Notes: a model not told the origin generated them from the letters alone. A stretch of DNA of 64,000 nucleotides from Paguma larvata (GCA_030068075.1 CM057826.1:46654558-46718557); one strand, 5' to 3'. Shown: positions 13,835 to 27,689, counted from the first letter of the stretch. Program-made: numbers and translations.

Positions 13835-15110
13835 AATGTTTTTTTAATGTAGGCACTCACAATACTGAGGTTACACAGGGGGATAATCTTGGTTTTAGGA
13901 GTTGCGTCCTGAAGTATTTAAGGTTGAGTAATGCAATGACTTCAGCTTGCTTTCAGTGATTCCGTAAAACATGTAAAGTCAAACAGAAATGGTAAAAGAA
14001 AGGGTCATTGTGACTCTACGTCAGGAGTATAAGTATGTTGTCATTGTTCTTTCAAATATTTTGTATGTATTTTTCATAACACACGTTCGAAGAGGGGAAA
14101 AGGAAACTTCATTATAGAATCTAGAAAGTTAAAAAAAAGGGTCACTAAGCAGACAAGGTCATAGTGTATAAGGAGGAAGAAAAGTTATTAGGGTTTTTGC
14201 TTTTTCCAGCTACTTCTGCTACTTGCTTTGGTAACATATGCTTAGGAGTCACTTCTGACCTCAGTTTTTAAAATTTATAGAGGCATCTGCTAGTGCTGAA
14301 CACAGCCACAACTCTCAGGCTGCCCATCTATTTGATTCCTAAGCAGGAAATACCAGTGTAGAATCATGGAAGGGCAGATGAACCCAGGAAAGATGTCCAG
14401 TCCAAATTAGAAAGAGACCACACGGGATGTGTCAGTGGCCCTTAGAGAACTCCCAGATGCCTCCGTCGGCTGCCCCCTTCCTGTGGGCCATGGTGGGGAG
14501 ATTTTTCCTGTGCTTCAGGGTCTTTTAGAGGAAAGAAAACAATAGTGCCTTTTCCCTGTGTGCAATTTAAGAGAAATGTCTCAAACCCAGGTTCTTTGAG
14601 GTCACTGCCTATCCATTTTGTCGAAGGTGAAATTTACTAGTAGGTAAAGCTTTGGGGGATAAAATGACAGAGCTGATTTTCCATGTAGCAGCAAAAGGGC
14701 CTTCATACAGTTATAAATCAGCATGTTACTCTCCTGCTTAAAACTGACAGGTGGCTTCTCAATGTACTTAATGTTCTAGTTCCCAGCTGTGACCCACGAG
14801 GACCCAGAAAATTCAGCCATGCCCACTCCTTCAACTTCATTCATCTTTTATTACTCTCTCTGCCTGGGTGCACAATCCAGCCACACAGAAGACTTTGAAG
14901 GTCAGGGTACAGCTGAATCCTACCATCCTTGGCTTCTGCCCGAATGCTTGTTGACATTTACCTCCTTGGTGTTAGAGTTTAGGGGGCACCAAGAGGACTC
15001 CCCCGCCCCGACTCAAACAAAAGCATCTCTTCCCCTTTCTATTAGTGTCTGAAATTCTCCTATTAGAGAACTTTTTTTTATTTGAAATGTTACCTGATCT
15101 TTAAAAGCCC
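13835..15110. other. Intronic stretch without recognised features
   Basis: The sequence is moderately AT-rich and unique-looking, with no gene, RNA or transposon that I can support. Confidence 0.5.
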
Positions 15111-15112
15111 CA

Positions 15113-15320
15113 GGGGTGCCTGGGGGTCTCAGTCGGTTACGTCTGACTTTGTCTCAAGTCATGATTTCATGGTTCAAGAGTTCAAGCCCCATGTTGGGCT
15201 CTGCTGACAGCTCAGAGCCGGGAGCCTGCTTCAGATCCTGTGTCTCCTTCTCTCTCTGCCCCTCTCCCACTTGTGCTCTGTCTGTGTCTCTCAAAAATAA
15301 ATAAATGTTTAAAAAAAATT
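15113..15320 (+). mobile_element. CAN-SINE
   Basis: The head GGGTGCCTGGGGGTCTCAGT carries a small change in box A. The CT-rich middle and AAATAAATAAATG tail are present. Flanks around TTAAAAGCCC and TTTAAGCCCT suggest a diverged target-site duplication. Confidence 0.9.
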
Positions 15321-15499
15321 TTTAAGCCCTAGTAAAATACAAAGCCTGCTGAGATGGTTTTGGAGAAAGATAGAGCCAGTACTTTAGTAAGTAATCATTT
15401 ATCAAGAATTTTGAGAAGTAAGATGGTCACCCAGGAAAGGATGTGGGGGAACCAAAAGATTCCTCCTAGCCAAAACAAGACAAAGACAAACACGAAAAG

Positions 15500-16083
15500 A
15501 GAAACTCTGTCCTGTACGTAGTAGGATGCAGATAGTGTATGCTAAGTGATAAAAATAGATTACAAAAGAGTAGATATTTTATGCCCCATCATTTAAAAAC
15601 CTACACTTAAATGTTATATGTATAGAAGAACAAGGCAGGATAAACCCCGTAAGATTATCAGTGATGACCCCTGGGTGGTAGGATTATAAATTTCTTTCCT
15701 TTAAAAAAAATGCATCTGCATTTTCTTTCTTTTTTTTTTTTTTTTTCAAAAATGAGCATAAATACTTAACCAACAAAAAGAAAGAGGCTAGAGTAGCAAT
15801 GTTAAAAACTTACCTGTTGTGATGTAACGTACGGCATGGTGTCTAGAGTTAGCAGTGCTATGCTATCCACTTGAAAGCTACCGAGAGTAGATCTTAAATG
15901 ATCTCACCCCACCACCACCACAAAAACCTCATAATTATATGAGATTAAAGATGTTAACTAACCTGATTTTGGTAATCATTTCATTATCATCACATCCTCA
16001 GTGTGTGTCGAGTCATCACACAGTATACCTTACACAGGCACAGTGTTATAGGTCAGTTATATCCCAGTAAAGCCAAGGGCAAA
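15500..16083 (+). mobile_element. L1M 3' end fragment(s)
   Basis: The tail blocks 'ggtaatcatttc', 'ttatatcccagtaaagcc' and the preceding ORF2-like debris match old L1 3' ends. A T-rich run sits at 15725-15746. The copy is dead. Confidence 0.6.
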
Positions 16084-16477
16084 TCTGCCAAATTAATTGT
16101 TCAGGGGATAACCCTTGCCTGAATTAAGTATTGGGTGCATTTCTAGAAGAAAATGAAAATTTCAGGTCAGTTAACACATATAAAGGAACTAAAATGTTGG
16201 TGGTGGTGGCTTTTAGAGATCAAGGATAACAAATTTGTAACTTAAGGGCCTTTGCTCCTAGTCTAGCCCAAGGCAGACATTAATAATCGATCCTGCTGAG
16301 CCTGAATGTGTTGTCAAAATCGTCCTCAACAGCAACCACTGCCTCAGTCATGGGTGACCCCAGTGCTAGCACTTATGTTGCCCACTGGCAAATCTTGAAA
16401 AGGTAGCCTTCTTCAAGATGTTTCACTCCTTTCTTTTGAACTATGATCATAGTATATTGATTTTTAAAGAGTAAAAT

Positions 16478-16516
16478 ATCCTAGGAAATCATCCTAGGAA
16501 ATCATCCTAGGAAAGG
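16478..16516. repeat. Three-copy tandem repeat, 13-bp unit
   Basis: CCTAGGAAATCAT is repeated head to tail, with the third copy ending in AAAGGATGA. Confidence 0.85.
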
Positions 16517-17627
16517 ATGATTATAAACAGTCAGTTTCTGATGTCTGTGGTATGCTTGGCACCTCTTTAGGATGGAATGCTCTTGGACCATATACTGTCT
16601 TCATAAACCGTTCATAGCAGTCCTGGGTGATTCTTTTTTGTCATCTCTGCTGGAAATCATTAACTCCCTCCCAAAAAATAAACACAAACCCTGACAAGAT
16701 AGCATTATGTCCCGATGAAAGCAAAGTGTTGGAGACCCCTGGAAACTGTTGTCCTGACATCCTAGGCACTGGAATCTGTCCTACTTTGGTATCTAGGAGG
16801 CAACTGGAGTGCCCATTTCCTCTTGGTCAGATACACAGTCCAGTACGGCAAGGCAATACGGCAAGGCATAGGACACTAACCGGGTATCATTAACCAGTCA
16901 GCTGTTTTTGCTTCAAGGCAGCATGATTCAAGGAGGACTTGGGTGCTTTGTTCCAATTGAAACTCAGACTTAATTCCATTTTTTTCCAGTCCATGAATTT
17001 GCGGTCTTCTCATTCCAGTGATTGCAATGAACATGGTTCCCTGGGGCCTTTACTGTTGCATTCGCCACGTTACAAGGCCAGCCCCTCCCTCCCAACACCC
17101 AGGGTTTTGGGTGTGCAGTCCAGTGGTTGGGAAGGAGCTGGTATTCTTGGGGGGCAGGGCAGGGTCCATGGTACCTAATGATGAGTAAGGGAAAGTCAGA
17201 TAGTGAGGACATTAACCACCCAGTAGGTTCTAACTGGCCACTTGCAGTTTAAAAACCAGCATTCCCATTTTAAGACTTGCCACAGGCACATGCCCTTCCT
17301 GGAAGCAAGAGGCATTTTCCTCCCCCCTTGATGCATTTCTGCTCTTATTCTGTGTAACGGTCTCCAGACTTAATTGTAAGGTGCTGTGTACTCTTCTGAA
17401 TATAGACAGAGTATGAGCAAAAGAGCGGAGATCTCTCAGAATTCTCTTGCTAACCTGGGCCTGGCCACTGGGCCTCCTTCCTAAACCAGCCTTGCCCTGT
17501 TCTTTCATTCTGCTTCACTGCTGAGTTAAACAGCCTTGAATGAGACAGAAATCTTTCTGCAGAGGGACAAAGGCAGGATGTGGCCAATGCTTGACTCCTG
17601 GGCATTCTCCTGGAAAGGGCGTATCAG

Positions 17628-17706
17628 AGAGCCTGGGTTCAAGTTTTGCCTCTGTACTTAATACCTATGAGACTCCAGGAAAGTGATTAAAATCCTCTGA
17701 GCCTTG
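17628..17706 (+). repeat. MIR fragment
   Basis: The phrases 'gagcctgggttcaag' and 'cctctgagccttg' fit the MIR core. It is short and diverged. Confidence 0.5.
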
Positions 17707-18789
17707 TCCACACTCAACAAATACTGGGGCTAAGTGTAAGGATCCCCTGCTTTTTGCAAGTTTGCATGCTGCCTTGATTTTCCAGAAGACCTTACAACAG
17801 TACCTGTTTTCACTACCACAAGAAATCCAAAGAGGATTTTGCTTCCAGGAAAAAAGGTGAAAAGCAAAAATAGCATTTAGCCCTTGTTTTGCAGCAAGTG
17901 GCTCCAGAGGCATCATGAGAGGCCCCACCACACTCCTTCCCAGGAGCTACACTCAGCATCTCAGCGTGAAGCTGCCAGAGCTTTGGACTGTGCTTCATTG
18001 TAGTTTATCTCAACTTATTTTGCATGTCCCTTAGAAAAATACATCCTCAGGCGTCAAAGAACCTGAAGAGAGGTTGTTTTGGGGGTCTGGGGAATGTTCA
18101 AAATATTTTCCATATAAATTCATGGTAATTCTTCTTTGCTTTATGCCATTTGGCCTTAGGAAAGGTTTCATTAGGAATGCTCTGCGTTCGCATAGTAGGT
18201 GCGGTGAGGAGTGTAAAGTCACCGGAGCCTCATAACCAGGCCCTCACTACCATGAGTCCCTTGTCTCTTCTTCCCAGAGCTTCCCAGAGGCTTTGACTCA
18301 GCCTCAGTCCCCCAACTGAGAGGCTGGCTCCAGCCTGCCTGCAGCCCCATCAGCCCACCCCTCCCCCTCAAGTCTCAGCAAATGGTTTCCTGCTCTCTTC
18401 ACATTGACCTTGATCTCATCCCTCACCCCACCCCACCCCCATCTGTGACTGCACGTTTCCCACCAGTTCAAAACCTGGCCCGTTCTCTCCAGCCATGTCG
18501 AAGCCACCACCGTCTTGTTCCCCCCAGTTCTGTTCAGCATGCACCTTATCAAACACCTGTTCTCTAGGAACTTTGTGTCATTTCTCCCTCCTCCCAGTCT
18601 TCAGAGCCTCTTGATTTATTTCCTGGGCGCAGGTTCCGGGCCTGTCTTCTCCCACAACATCGTAAACTTCATTTAAATCTAGTTTTTTCAGCCTCACCTG
18701 TCACCGTGTTCCCTGCAGCATCCAGGCCCCTCTTCATCCTGCGGGCTTGGGTTGTGTGTCAGATCACAGAGCAAGCACTCAGGGGATGT

Positions 18790-18845
18790 TTGGTGAAGGC
18801 AAGGAAGGAAGAGAGAGAAGGAAGGAGAAAGGAAAGAAGGAAGGG
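18790..18845 (+). repeat. GGAA-rich purine tract
   Basis: This is an irregular run of GGAA/GAGA units on the + strand, a simple repeat. Confidence 0.8.
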
Positions 18846-19589
18846 GCAGCCCCAAGTGCTTAAGGGTAGCCATCTTCCCCACACCTGGTTTACAAGATGA
18901 CCTGTCATCTCTGTTCAGGTGGTGTGCTGGTAGACAAGGAAGTGCCCAGAATTTATCAGTGTCTCCTTCATCTCAGGTGCCACTGTGTACCTTCTCTTTC
19001 TTTGGTCTCATAGAGTCAGAGGAACTGAAGTATCTGGAAGGGCATGGTCACCTTGAGATATGACCACCCATGCCTACCCTTGCACTGATGTCTTTCCCTC
19101 TCCTGGAGTCCATTTTTGTCTTCATGCCAATGATCCCCAAGTTCAGATCCACTCCCCAGATTCTGGGGCCCCATAGCTTACTTCTAGTTGTCTGTTAGAC
19201 ATCTTCTCTTGGACCTCCACAGACAGCAGAAATCCACCTCACCCAGATCTGATCTCAGCTCCCCTGCCGCCTGCAAACCCACTGTGTCCTCAGACCCTGT
19301 GAAGAGGTATGGGTGTCATTTCCCTGTCTGCTCCTGTATCCCATCTGTCACCGGATGTCCGATGTCTGCTCCCTCCTCTCCGTCTCCAGGCCCTAATCTC
19401 TCTTGATCCCAACACCTCTTTTGTCCCCACTGCCCCAGTCCTTTCTCTCTCTTGCAGCCACAAAGTGAAACTACAGATTTCCCTGATGGAAACCATCAAG
19501 GGGTGTTGAGATGCCTGAGCGAGGCTTACAAGATCCTTCCCCAGCACTGAAAGCTTCAGTCTTATGCAGCTGTCAGCCCCTTACTGGCC

Positions 19590-19960
19590 TTGGTCCCTCT
19601 TGGTCTTGGGCCTTTGCAAGAGATGCTCTCCCTCATCCGTCTAGCACTCGCCTTTGGTTCAGGTCTCAGCTTAGCATTCATTTCTCTGGAAAGCCTTCTC
19701 TGTCATCTTCCCTGAAAGTCTGGGTTGGTTGCCCCCCTTATGTATTACCATAGCCCCATGCATGCCCCCATTGCAGCACTTTCCACAATTTTCCGTTTGC
19801 TTAGTTTCCTCCTCATTTTGAGACACACCATGCCTCACTTACATGACTCACTCAAGTGAGGTCTGCCTCACTTACTCTTGTGTCTCCAGCGCCTTGCAGT
19901 GAGACTTGTGTATAATAGAGGCCTATTATTTGTTGAATGACTTAATGAATGACTTCTTTT
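19590..19960 (+). repeat. L2 LINE 3' end
   Basis: The block order matches L2: 'gggcctttgcaagag', 'aggtctcagctt', 'aaagccttctctgtc', 'gtgtctccagcgcc', and the end 'tatttgttgaatgact'. The pyrimidine-rich sequence at 19080-19590 may be an upstream part of the same or another old element. Confidence 0.8.
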
Positions 19961-20914
19961 CTGCTCAGGCTATATCTGAGTCAGAATGAAAGTGTTCAGA
20001 TCTTGCTTGATCTCTAGATAATAGTATACCCACATTCTCTGTATTCGTCTTGTTGGCCTCTCATGTCTGATCAAATGTGGGTCTTCGCTATAACTGGTTC
20101 TTCCAAGAAGACTCTCTCAGTCAGTGTTTGCATGGGATATAAAACACTGCTCTCATTCTGCATCAGAACTACAGACTTTAGGACCCTGAAGTGGGGCTAG
20201 ATTAAACAGCTCAGTCCACAGGCAGCTTGGTGGGGGTCCTGAATGAATAAGAACTCTGGTAAATTTTAAAAAAGAAAACCACTGTGGACTGGAGGGTCTT
20301 GGAAGACTCCTAGGAAGTGAAGCTAGAATGGGGCTCTGAGGGATGGATAAGGATGAGTGGAGGTTTGGGAAGGTGGGGAAAGAAGGAATTTATAGGTGTA
20401 AATTGACCAAATGAGTGGTCCAGTTATTGACCTTAGTATCAAACCAACAGATCTTCAAAAACTAGTGGCCTGCAAAGAAAGGATTTACACAAGTTCAGGA
20501 TAGAGTTTACCTCTGGGGTTTGAGGAAGAGAAGTTTCAGTAATTTCCTGTTTCTTCAGCTAGAAGATGACTCTAGACTCTTCATTCTTCAAGCTGCCTAT
20601 AAATGTTGCAGTTCTGTCAGTTTAAAGAATGTTAGTCGCTATGACTAAAAACCCAGTAAATAAAACAACAAATGATGCGATGATCCTATCAATATGAGTG
20701 AGGCTAAAAAGTTTCTCACATAGTGAGATTTTAAGTGATCTTCTCCTGTTTCTATGTTTGATAATTTTACTTTTTTTTTTTCATCCTGGATATGTATCAT
20801 GAGAGGGAGAATATTCCACATTTCCTCAGGCTTTGGCCACATGGGCTGCCATGGAGAAACAATGGGTGTCAAAGTGAATTGGCTCTGGGTCTTAACGCTG
20901 TCAGCCCTCCTGTG

Positions 20915-21090
20915 TCTTTATTGCCGTGTGGACCTGGATGGGAAACGTCACTTGCCTGAGAATCCCAATGTCCTGGCATGTAGGATGGAGATCGTAAGAG
21001 CCACCTCATAGGATATTCTGAAGCGCAAAGCGGATGACGGGTACAGGGCACCTGGCACGTAGTGTTCAGTGAATGCTCATTGCCTCTCCT
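20915..21090 (+). repeat. MIR SINE
   Basis: The core 'gccgtgtggacctgg', 'acttgcctgagaatc', 'acctcataggat' and end 'gcacctggcacgtagtg' are in MIR order. Confidence 0.7.
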
Positions 21091-21936
21091 TCCCTGCAGA
21101 ACAAAGTCATTATGTTAGTATGGTTTCTCAGTTCTAGGGAAAGACCCTTAGAGACCATTTAACCCAACCTCTTCATTTTCTTTCATTTAAATTGTTCTTA
21201 ATTGCACATGATAAATCAAATAATATAGATGAGCTTATGATGAAAACCATCATTCTTGGCTCTGCTGAGCCTCGCTCCACCTGTACCCCAATCCCCAAGG
21301 CAACTTGTTTTAATCATTTCTATTTCTAGTCGTTCTCATTGTTATCTCCATAATGCTTAATAATATGAGGATAGCTCCTGTTTTTTAATTGGCAACTTTA
21401 GACAATAATTACTGACTCCCTAGTTGGAAAGACAAGATTTTAGCCCATTTACATCTCTCCTCTCTCTTCCTCTTTAATATTTGATTATGTTACTTATTGC
21501 TTCTATTGCTTCCCTTGTAATCAGAGATAATACACTCACACCACCATTGCTTCTTTTCATAACAGTATTTAATATCTTGACTCCTTTTGTGAAAGATGAG
21601 GAAATTAACATCCCCAACTTGTACTTCTGACACTTCTACCTCCTACCCTGTGTCAGCTACGCTTTTGCTTTTATTTTTTTATTTTTTTATTTTTTTTTGC
21701 TTTTATTTTTGTAACACTTGTATTTTCTTCCAGATCTGCAACTCGTCCTTACATGTAGCCTAAACAAAACAAAACAAAAGCATAAACTAGTTACAGTATT
21801 AAATCTATGCAAATGTTATTGCTTCCTAGACCAAATGGCATGCTAGGATTTCATTTCTTTCCCTCTAATTCCAGCTTAAATCCCCCAAAACTCCTTATCT
21901 TAAAGTTAAAAAGTTAATTACTTTTGGAGTTTTGTT
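21091..21936. other. AT-rich intronic stretch
   Basis: This segment includes T-rich runs at 21670-21710 and shows some likeness to eroded LINE sequence around 21180-21400, too diverged to name. No gene is seen. Confidence 0.45.
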
Positions 21937-21950
21937 TCAGATCAATTTTT

Positions 21951-22170
21951 ATTTTAATTTTTTTTAATGTTTATTTCTTTTTTGAGAGAGAGAGAGGCAG
22001 ATTGTGAGCAGGGAAGGGGTAGAGAGAGAGGGAGAGACAGAATCCAAAGCAGGCTCCAGGCTCTGGGCTGTCAGCCCAGAGCCCAACATGTGGCTCGAAC
22101 TCACAAGCCGTTGAGATCATGACCTGAGCCAAAGTCGGATGCTTAACAGACTGAGCCACCCAGGCACCCC
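21951..22170 (-). mobile_element. CAN-SINE with perfect target-site duplication
   Basis: The complementary head CTGAGCCACCCAGGCACCCC is at the right end. The 14-bp duplication TCAGATCAATTTTT is at 21937-21950 and 22171-22184. Confidence 0.95.
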
Positions 22171-22449
22171 TCAGATCAATTTTTTAAAGTAATATGTGTT
22201 CAGTATAGAAAATTCAGTAAGTATATACCAGTAGGAAAAGAAAAACAGGGAAAAAGAGAGAAAGGGATAGAAAATTAAGAACACCTGAAAATCTCATCAC
22301 ATGGAGTACTTCTTAAAAATGCTTCATAAATTCATACAAAGTAGTCAGTAAAATTGAAGAGAAAATACTTTCCTTACTAGTAAGGGGAACATCCAGGCCC
22401 ATATAAGAAAACCCAAAAGAGGAGAGATGCTGTCCTAAGTCTTGATTCC

Positions 22450-23050
22450 CTTGTATGCCACAGACATTCAGCTTTTATTGCACATACTTACTGAACACTT
22501 ATTATCTATCGGACACTGTGCTCCCTGCTGGGAATAAGACACAGTTAAAATGGACATTGTCCCTGCCTTCATGAAGCTTACATTCCAGTGGGGGGAAGTA
22601 GACATTAATCAGTCATATGTAGGCAAGTATAAACTATGAAACAGGTTGAGTTCAGATGTCGAAAGGAAAAGAATGTGATTCTTTGAGGGCACATTCTTTG
22701 AGGGAACCTGCCCAAGGTGGGGAGGTATTGAGGGGGCCAAGAAAGTTTCCCCTAAAGGAATGATGGTTGAATTGAGATCTGAAAGAAGGGTGGGAGTTTA
22801 CTAAGCAAACGGAGTATGGGCAAGAGATGGTGTAGGGAATAATTCAGAGAGAAGGCAAAACTTCAGCGATGAGTGCACAGATGGTGCATTCAAATAACAA
22901 ACACTGTTGTGGCTGGAGCAGAAGGAGCCGGGAGAGAGTGGGGAAGAAACCTACTCTCAAGGAGCTTGTCAGGGGCTGGAGGGGTTCCTGGGCAGAGTGG
23001 AAGGCCAAGTGTGGATCCTTTAAGATAAAGATTAGATAAGAAAGAGGGTG
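22450..23050 (+). repeat. Unnamed old interspersed repeat, copy 2 (longest intact copy)
   Basis: It starts with 'cacttattatctatcggacactgtgc' and continues 'gtccctgccttcatgaagcttac', 'ttccagtgggggg', then a GA-rich 3' half with 'gtgtggctggagc'-like blocks. Other copies in the window share the same order. The family is not named with confidence. Confidence 0.5.
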
Positions 23051-23734
23051 ACCGTTAGCATAGATGCCCACAGTGGAGGTTCGTTTGGCTCCTGACATAA
23101 GGCTTTGTGTGCTCTGAACTGGACATTTTTATCCATCACGATGGCCTTGGCTACGGAATGCCAAACAAACATCTTCTACGAAAGGTGTTGCAAGGTATAG
23201 AGCCACCTCGTTATGCAAATGGCCACCTAGCTCATCCTCTGGGACTCTTCAGGCAAATGCTTTCTCAACTCTATTAGGAAACCACATCCTTCTGTGTTTC
23301 CTCACCTCATGAACAGGTTGCATGAGGAGGTGGAGAATATACAGGAAGCGTGCCAGCAGGAGGCTCCCCTTGCCCCTGAAAACCCCAATCCTACAGTTGG
23401 AGACCGGAGGACAGGGGGTATGCAGAGAGGCATGATAGAACATTCTCATCCCGACAAAGAAATCTGAAGTGGAAGCTCCTCGTGTGAAATTAACAAAGCA
23501 GCAACATTGCTCTTGTTGTAAAGGACCCAGAACCATCTTCCTCTTCCTCTATCCCCTAAGGTGGCACCTAAGGTCAATTTTACCCACCTGAATTTAATAG
23601 AAAGCTAACAGTTCATGCAATGGTCAACTTTTCTAGTAAGAAGACATTTCTAGGGGCAACTAAAATTTTTTGGAAGAAAAGAAAACGAGAAAGATAGGAC
23701 AACTTGGCAGGGGAGCTATTGTAACCAACCCTCT

Positions 23735-24240
23735 GCTTAGAATACTGCCATAGTTCCTGATTACACTTAAGATAAAATCAGACTTCATACCATGCCTATG
23801 AACCCCCACGTGATCTGGCCCCTCCCTACCATTAGGGCCTTAATGTGTACTGTGATTCCCAGCCTGGCATCACTAGGCTCCAGCTTACCTTCTGCCCCAG
23901 GGCCTTTGTGCTGGAATGTTCTTACCTCATATCTGTACAGCCGGCTCCCTCACGTCATTCCATCTTCTCTTCAAATATCTCTCCCTCAAAAAGGTTTTCC
24001 CTAACCACCATTCCTCAAGTAGCCCCTTCCCCACTCCCAATCACTCTCTAGCCTATTATCCTATTTTGTTTTACCACCATCTGAAATTTTCTGATTTGTT
24101 TGCTTGTTTTTATCTGTCTCTATAAACTAGAATATAAATTCCATGAGGCAGAGATCTAGTCTAACTTGTTCAACATCATATCTGCAAAGCCTAGAACAGT
24201 GCCAGGAGCTCCACCAATATTTGTTGGGCGAATGGATGTA
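23735..24240 (+). repeat. L2 LINE 3' end
   Basis: The blocks 'gatctggcccctccctacc', 'cagggcctttgtgctgga', 'tataaattccatgaggcag' and 'cctagaacagtgcc' end in 'atatttgttgggcgaatgg', all in L2 order. This is one of the better preserved L2 copies here. Confidence 0.85.
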
Positions 24241-24289
24241 ATGGTATCCGTATACTTGGATGTTAGTCATGTGGATAAATACATTTATT

Positions 24290-24960
24290 TATTCATCTAA
24301 GACAAATATGAGATAACAAATACGCATTCGTTAATCAATAGTTATTGAGAAACCATTATGTCCTAGGCACTGGGGAGAAGGTGCAGAACTAGAGACCACA
24401 CTCCCACCCTTATGGAGCTCAGAGTATTGTGGTGGCCAATGGGAAGAAATGTGGAGAGAAGCAAGAGACCTGAGGACTTGGGGCACCTGGGTGGCTCAGT
24501 TGGTTAAGCATCCGAATCTTGATTTTGGCTCCGGTCATGATCTCATGGTTTGTGAGATCCAGCCTCGCGTCAGGCTCTGTGCTGAGAGTGCAGAGCCTGC
24601 TTAGAATTCTCTCTCTCCCTCTCTCTGCCCCTCCCCTGCTTGTGCACTTGCTCTCACTCTCTTTCAAAATAGATAAATATTTTAAAAAGAGAGAGAGAGA
24701 GACATGAGACTTAATAGTCATGGGAAGTGAAGAGAAAGAAAATGAGCCCCAGGTTTTAGGCTTGGGCAAATGAGGGGATGATTGTGCTATTCAGTGAGCA
24801 AGGGGGAGAGAAGGAGAAAATCAGCTTTATATGTTGAGGTGTGGAATATCCAAGTGGTGATATGCACCAAGGAGCTGGATATCCAAGTGGGGAGCTTGGG
24901 AGAGGTGAAAGGAGCCACCATGTCCTTGACATACAAACCCCCAAAACACACTCAAGGAAA
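24290..24960 (+). repeat. Unnamed old interspersed repeat, copy 3, split by a SINE
   Basis: The left part ('gaaaccattatgtcctaggcactgggg', 'cttatggagctcagag') and a GA-rich right part are separated by the CAN-SINE at 24480-24698. Confidence 0.4.
24480..24698 (+). mobile_element. CAN-SINE
   Basis: The head GGGGCACCTGGGTGGCTCAG is near consensus, and the tail runs into a GA repeat. Flanks GAGACCTGAGGACTT (24465-24479) and GAGACATGAGACTT (24699-24712) are an imperfect duplication. Confidence 0.93.
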
Positions 24961-25004
24961 ACATTGGTAACGTGAATGGTCAGTCCTATATCTACTAAAG
25001 AAAT

Positions 25005-25395
25005 ATTATTTCTAATTTAAAAACACTTCCAACAAAGAAAACTCCACATGCAGATGGTTTCACTTGTGAATTCTACCAAGCATTTCAGGAAGAAATACTC
25101 CCAATGCTGCTCAGTTGCTTCCAGAGTACAGAAAAGAGGGGAGCTCTTCCCAAATTATCTTACAAGGTCAGCATCATCCTAATACCAAAATTAAAGACAT
25201 TTCTAAAAGAAAACAGCAAATCAGTGCTCCTCATGAATAAGTGTAAAAATCCTCAATAAAATGTTAGCAAATGATACCCAGCAGTAAGTAAAAAGCAGAA
25301 TGCATCACAGCCAAGTGAGGTTTATCCCCAGAATGCAAGGCTAGTTCATCATCGAAAAATCAGTCAATGTAATTCCCCATATTAATAAATTATAG
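25005..25395 (+). mobile_element. L1 ORF2 fragment
   Basis: The phrases 'aattctaccaagcatttc', 'atcatcctaataccaaaa' and 'ggtttatccccagaatgcaag' are typical of the reverse-transcriptase part of mammalian L1 ORF2. It is frame-broken and truncated at both ends. Confidence 0.8.
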
Positions 25396-25561
25396 CCTGA
25401 ATGATCAATAAGCCAAGTTTTAGATTGATATGATGAAGCCAAGGACCTAAGTTTAGGAATAGCAGTCAAGACTAGGTTATTTGATCCACTGGTTATGGGA
25501 GAAAATAGCTTAATTAAGAAAGAGGGAAGTTTTCCCCCCTGGCTAAGACACTGAGATCAGT

Positions 25562-25605
25562 GTCCTTTTGAAGGGCTGGTCAGGCAGGTCCTTTTGAAGG
25601 GTTGG
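25562..25605. repeat. Two-copy tandem duplication (26-bp unit)
   Basis: GTCCTTTTGAAGGGCTGG at 25562-25579 recurs with one change at 25588-25605. Confidence 0.85.
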
Positions 25606-26289
25606 CTTGTCTTTCCTCTGCTAGCCTCACTTCAAGGACTGACCTATAGAAAAAAGGAGTTTGGGGGTTCCCCTCTTGCGCAGTCAGCCTTCCAGATTTC
25701 CAGGACGGCATATTCCGCCCATGCCTAGGTAAGGAAAGCCAAGGGCACTCATCATCCTGATTTTCTCAGTTGCCTAGGATCCAGAAGTACCAGAGTTGAA
25801 AGAAGACTTGGTCTTACCCAATCCAAACCCCCACGGTTTAAAGAAGAGAAGCCAAGAGCCATGGGAGGTGGCTTCTCTCAGTCCTGTCACCCCATCCTCT
25901 GTTCTGAAATCCAATGATTGTAAACTGGTGGCGGGACAGCAAGCCTATTAGACCCTATCCTCCAGGCATGTCCTCCCCAGACTTTTCCCTCTTTTTAAGC
26001 CATTTTAAAGCTCACTTTTATGGATAATAAGTCACCATCAAAATGGACGTGTCCTAGGTTGTAGCTTCTCTGTTCTCACTGTTTGGTGTCTGGTGTGGAG
26101 AAAACCAAACAGACACAGGCTTTTCCATAGACTCATGAGCATCGGTGGATGGGCAGACTGGCCAAGCCACCTGCTTTGAGCTTTGCAAGCCTCGTAACCA
26201 ATCAGACAGACACAGGCTCTGGGGCCCATCATCTCTGTTGGATTCCTCTGTCACTCAACAAATCCTCAACAAATTCCTTGTAAGAGTAT

Positions 26290-26520
26290 AATGAAAAATG
26301 TATTGCACGCTTATTATGTGTCAGGGACTATCCTATAAGGTTATGCTTTCTCTCACTCAGTCCTTACAAAAACTCATTAAATAGGTACTATTCTGGTCCT
26401 CATTCTATAGGTGAATAAATAGGCTCAAAGAGATTAAGCCACTTGCCTAAGATGCCATAGCTAGTAAGTAGAAGAGCCAGAATTTAAACCCTGGCTGTCT
26501 GCGGTGCTCAAGTTTTTAGA
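26290..26520 (-). repeat. MIR SINE
   Basis: The complement of MIR is clear: 'cttattatgtgtcaggga', 'aggtactattctgg', 'gccacttgcctaagatgcc', 'atagctagtaagtag'. It ends about 70 bases before the next CYFIP2 exon. Confidence 0.88.
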
Positions 26521-26543
26521 AATGAAAATTCTTTGTGCTTTAA

Positions 26544-27444
<901 letters not shown>

Positions 27445-27499
27445 AGGTACAATACTTCTATCATGTACTCTGAGAACCAAAAGGAACTTTAGAAGGAGA

Positions 27500-27625
27500 G
27501 TATTTGGTTTGACCCCATCATTTTACAGGCAGGAAAACTGAGGCCTTGAGAGAGGAATGTCTACAAAGCCTGTTAGTGGCAGGGTCAGGTCTGGAATGAG
27601 ATTTGCTGTTTCTCAGGCCTGAGTA
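27500..27625 (-). repeat. MIR-like fragment
   Basis: The order 'cattttacaggcaggaaaactgaggcc', 'gttagtggcagggtcagg' is the complement of the MIR core. Confidence 0.6.
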
Positions 27626-27689
27626 CTTTCTTCTACATCCTGTATCGTCTATTTTACCAAAAAAGAAGAAAGTCAGACTCTTGTGCTTC

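Larger units (their letters stand above)
16084..19080. other. Intronic stretch, mostly unique
   Basis: It holds three tandem copies of CCTAGGAAATCAT (16478-16516), a 12-bp duplication TACGGCAAGGCA (16844-16868), a MIR scrap (17628-17706) and a GGAA-rich tract (18790-18845). Open frames are short and unlike known proteins. Confidence 0.5.
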
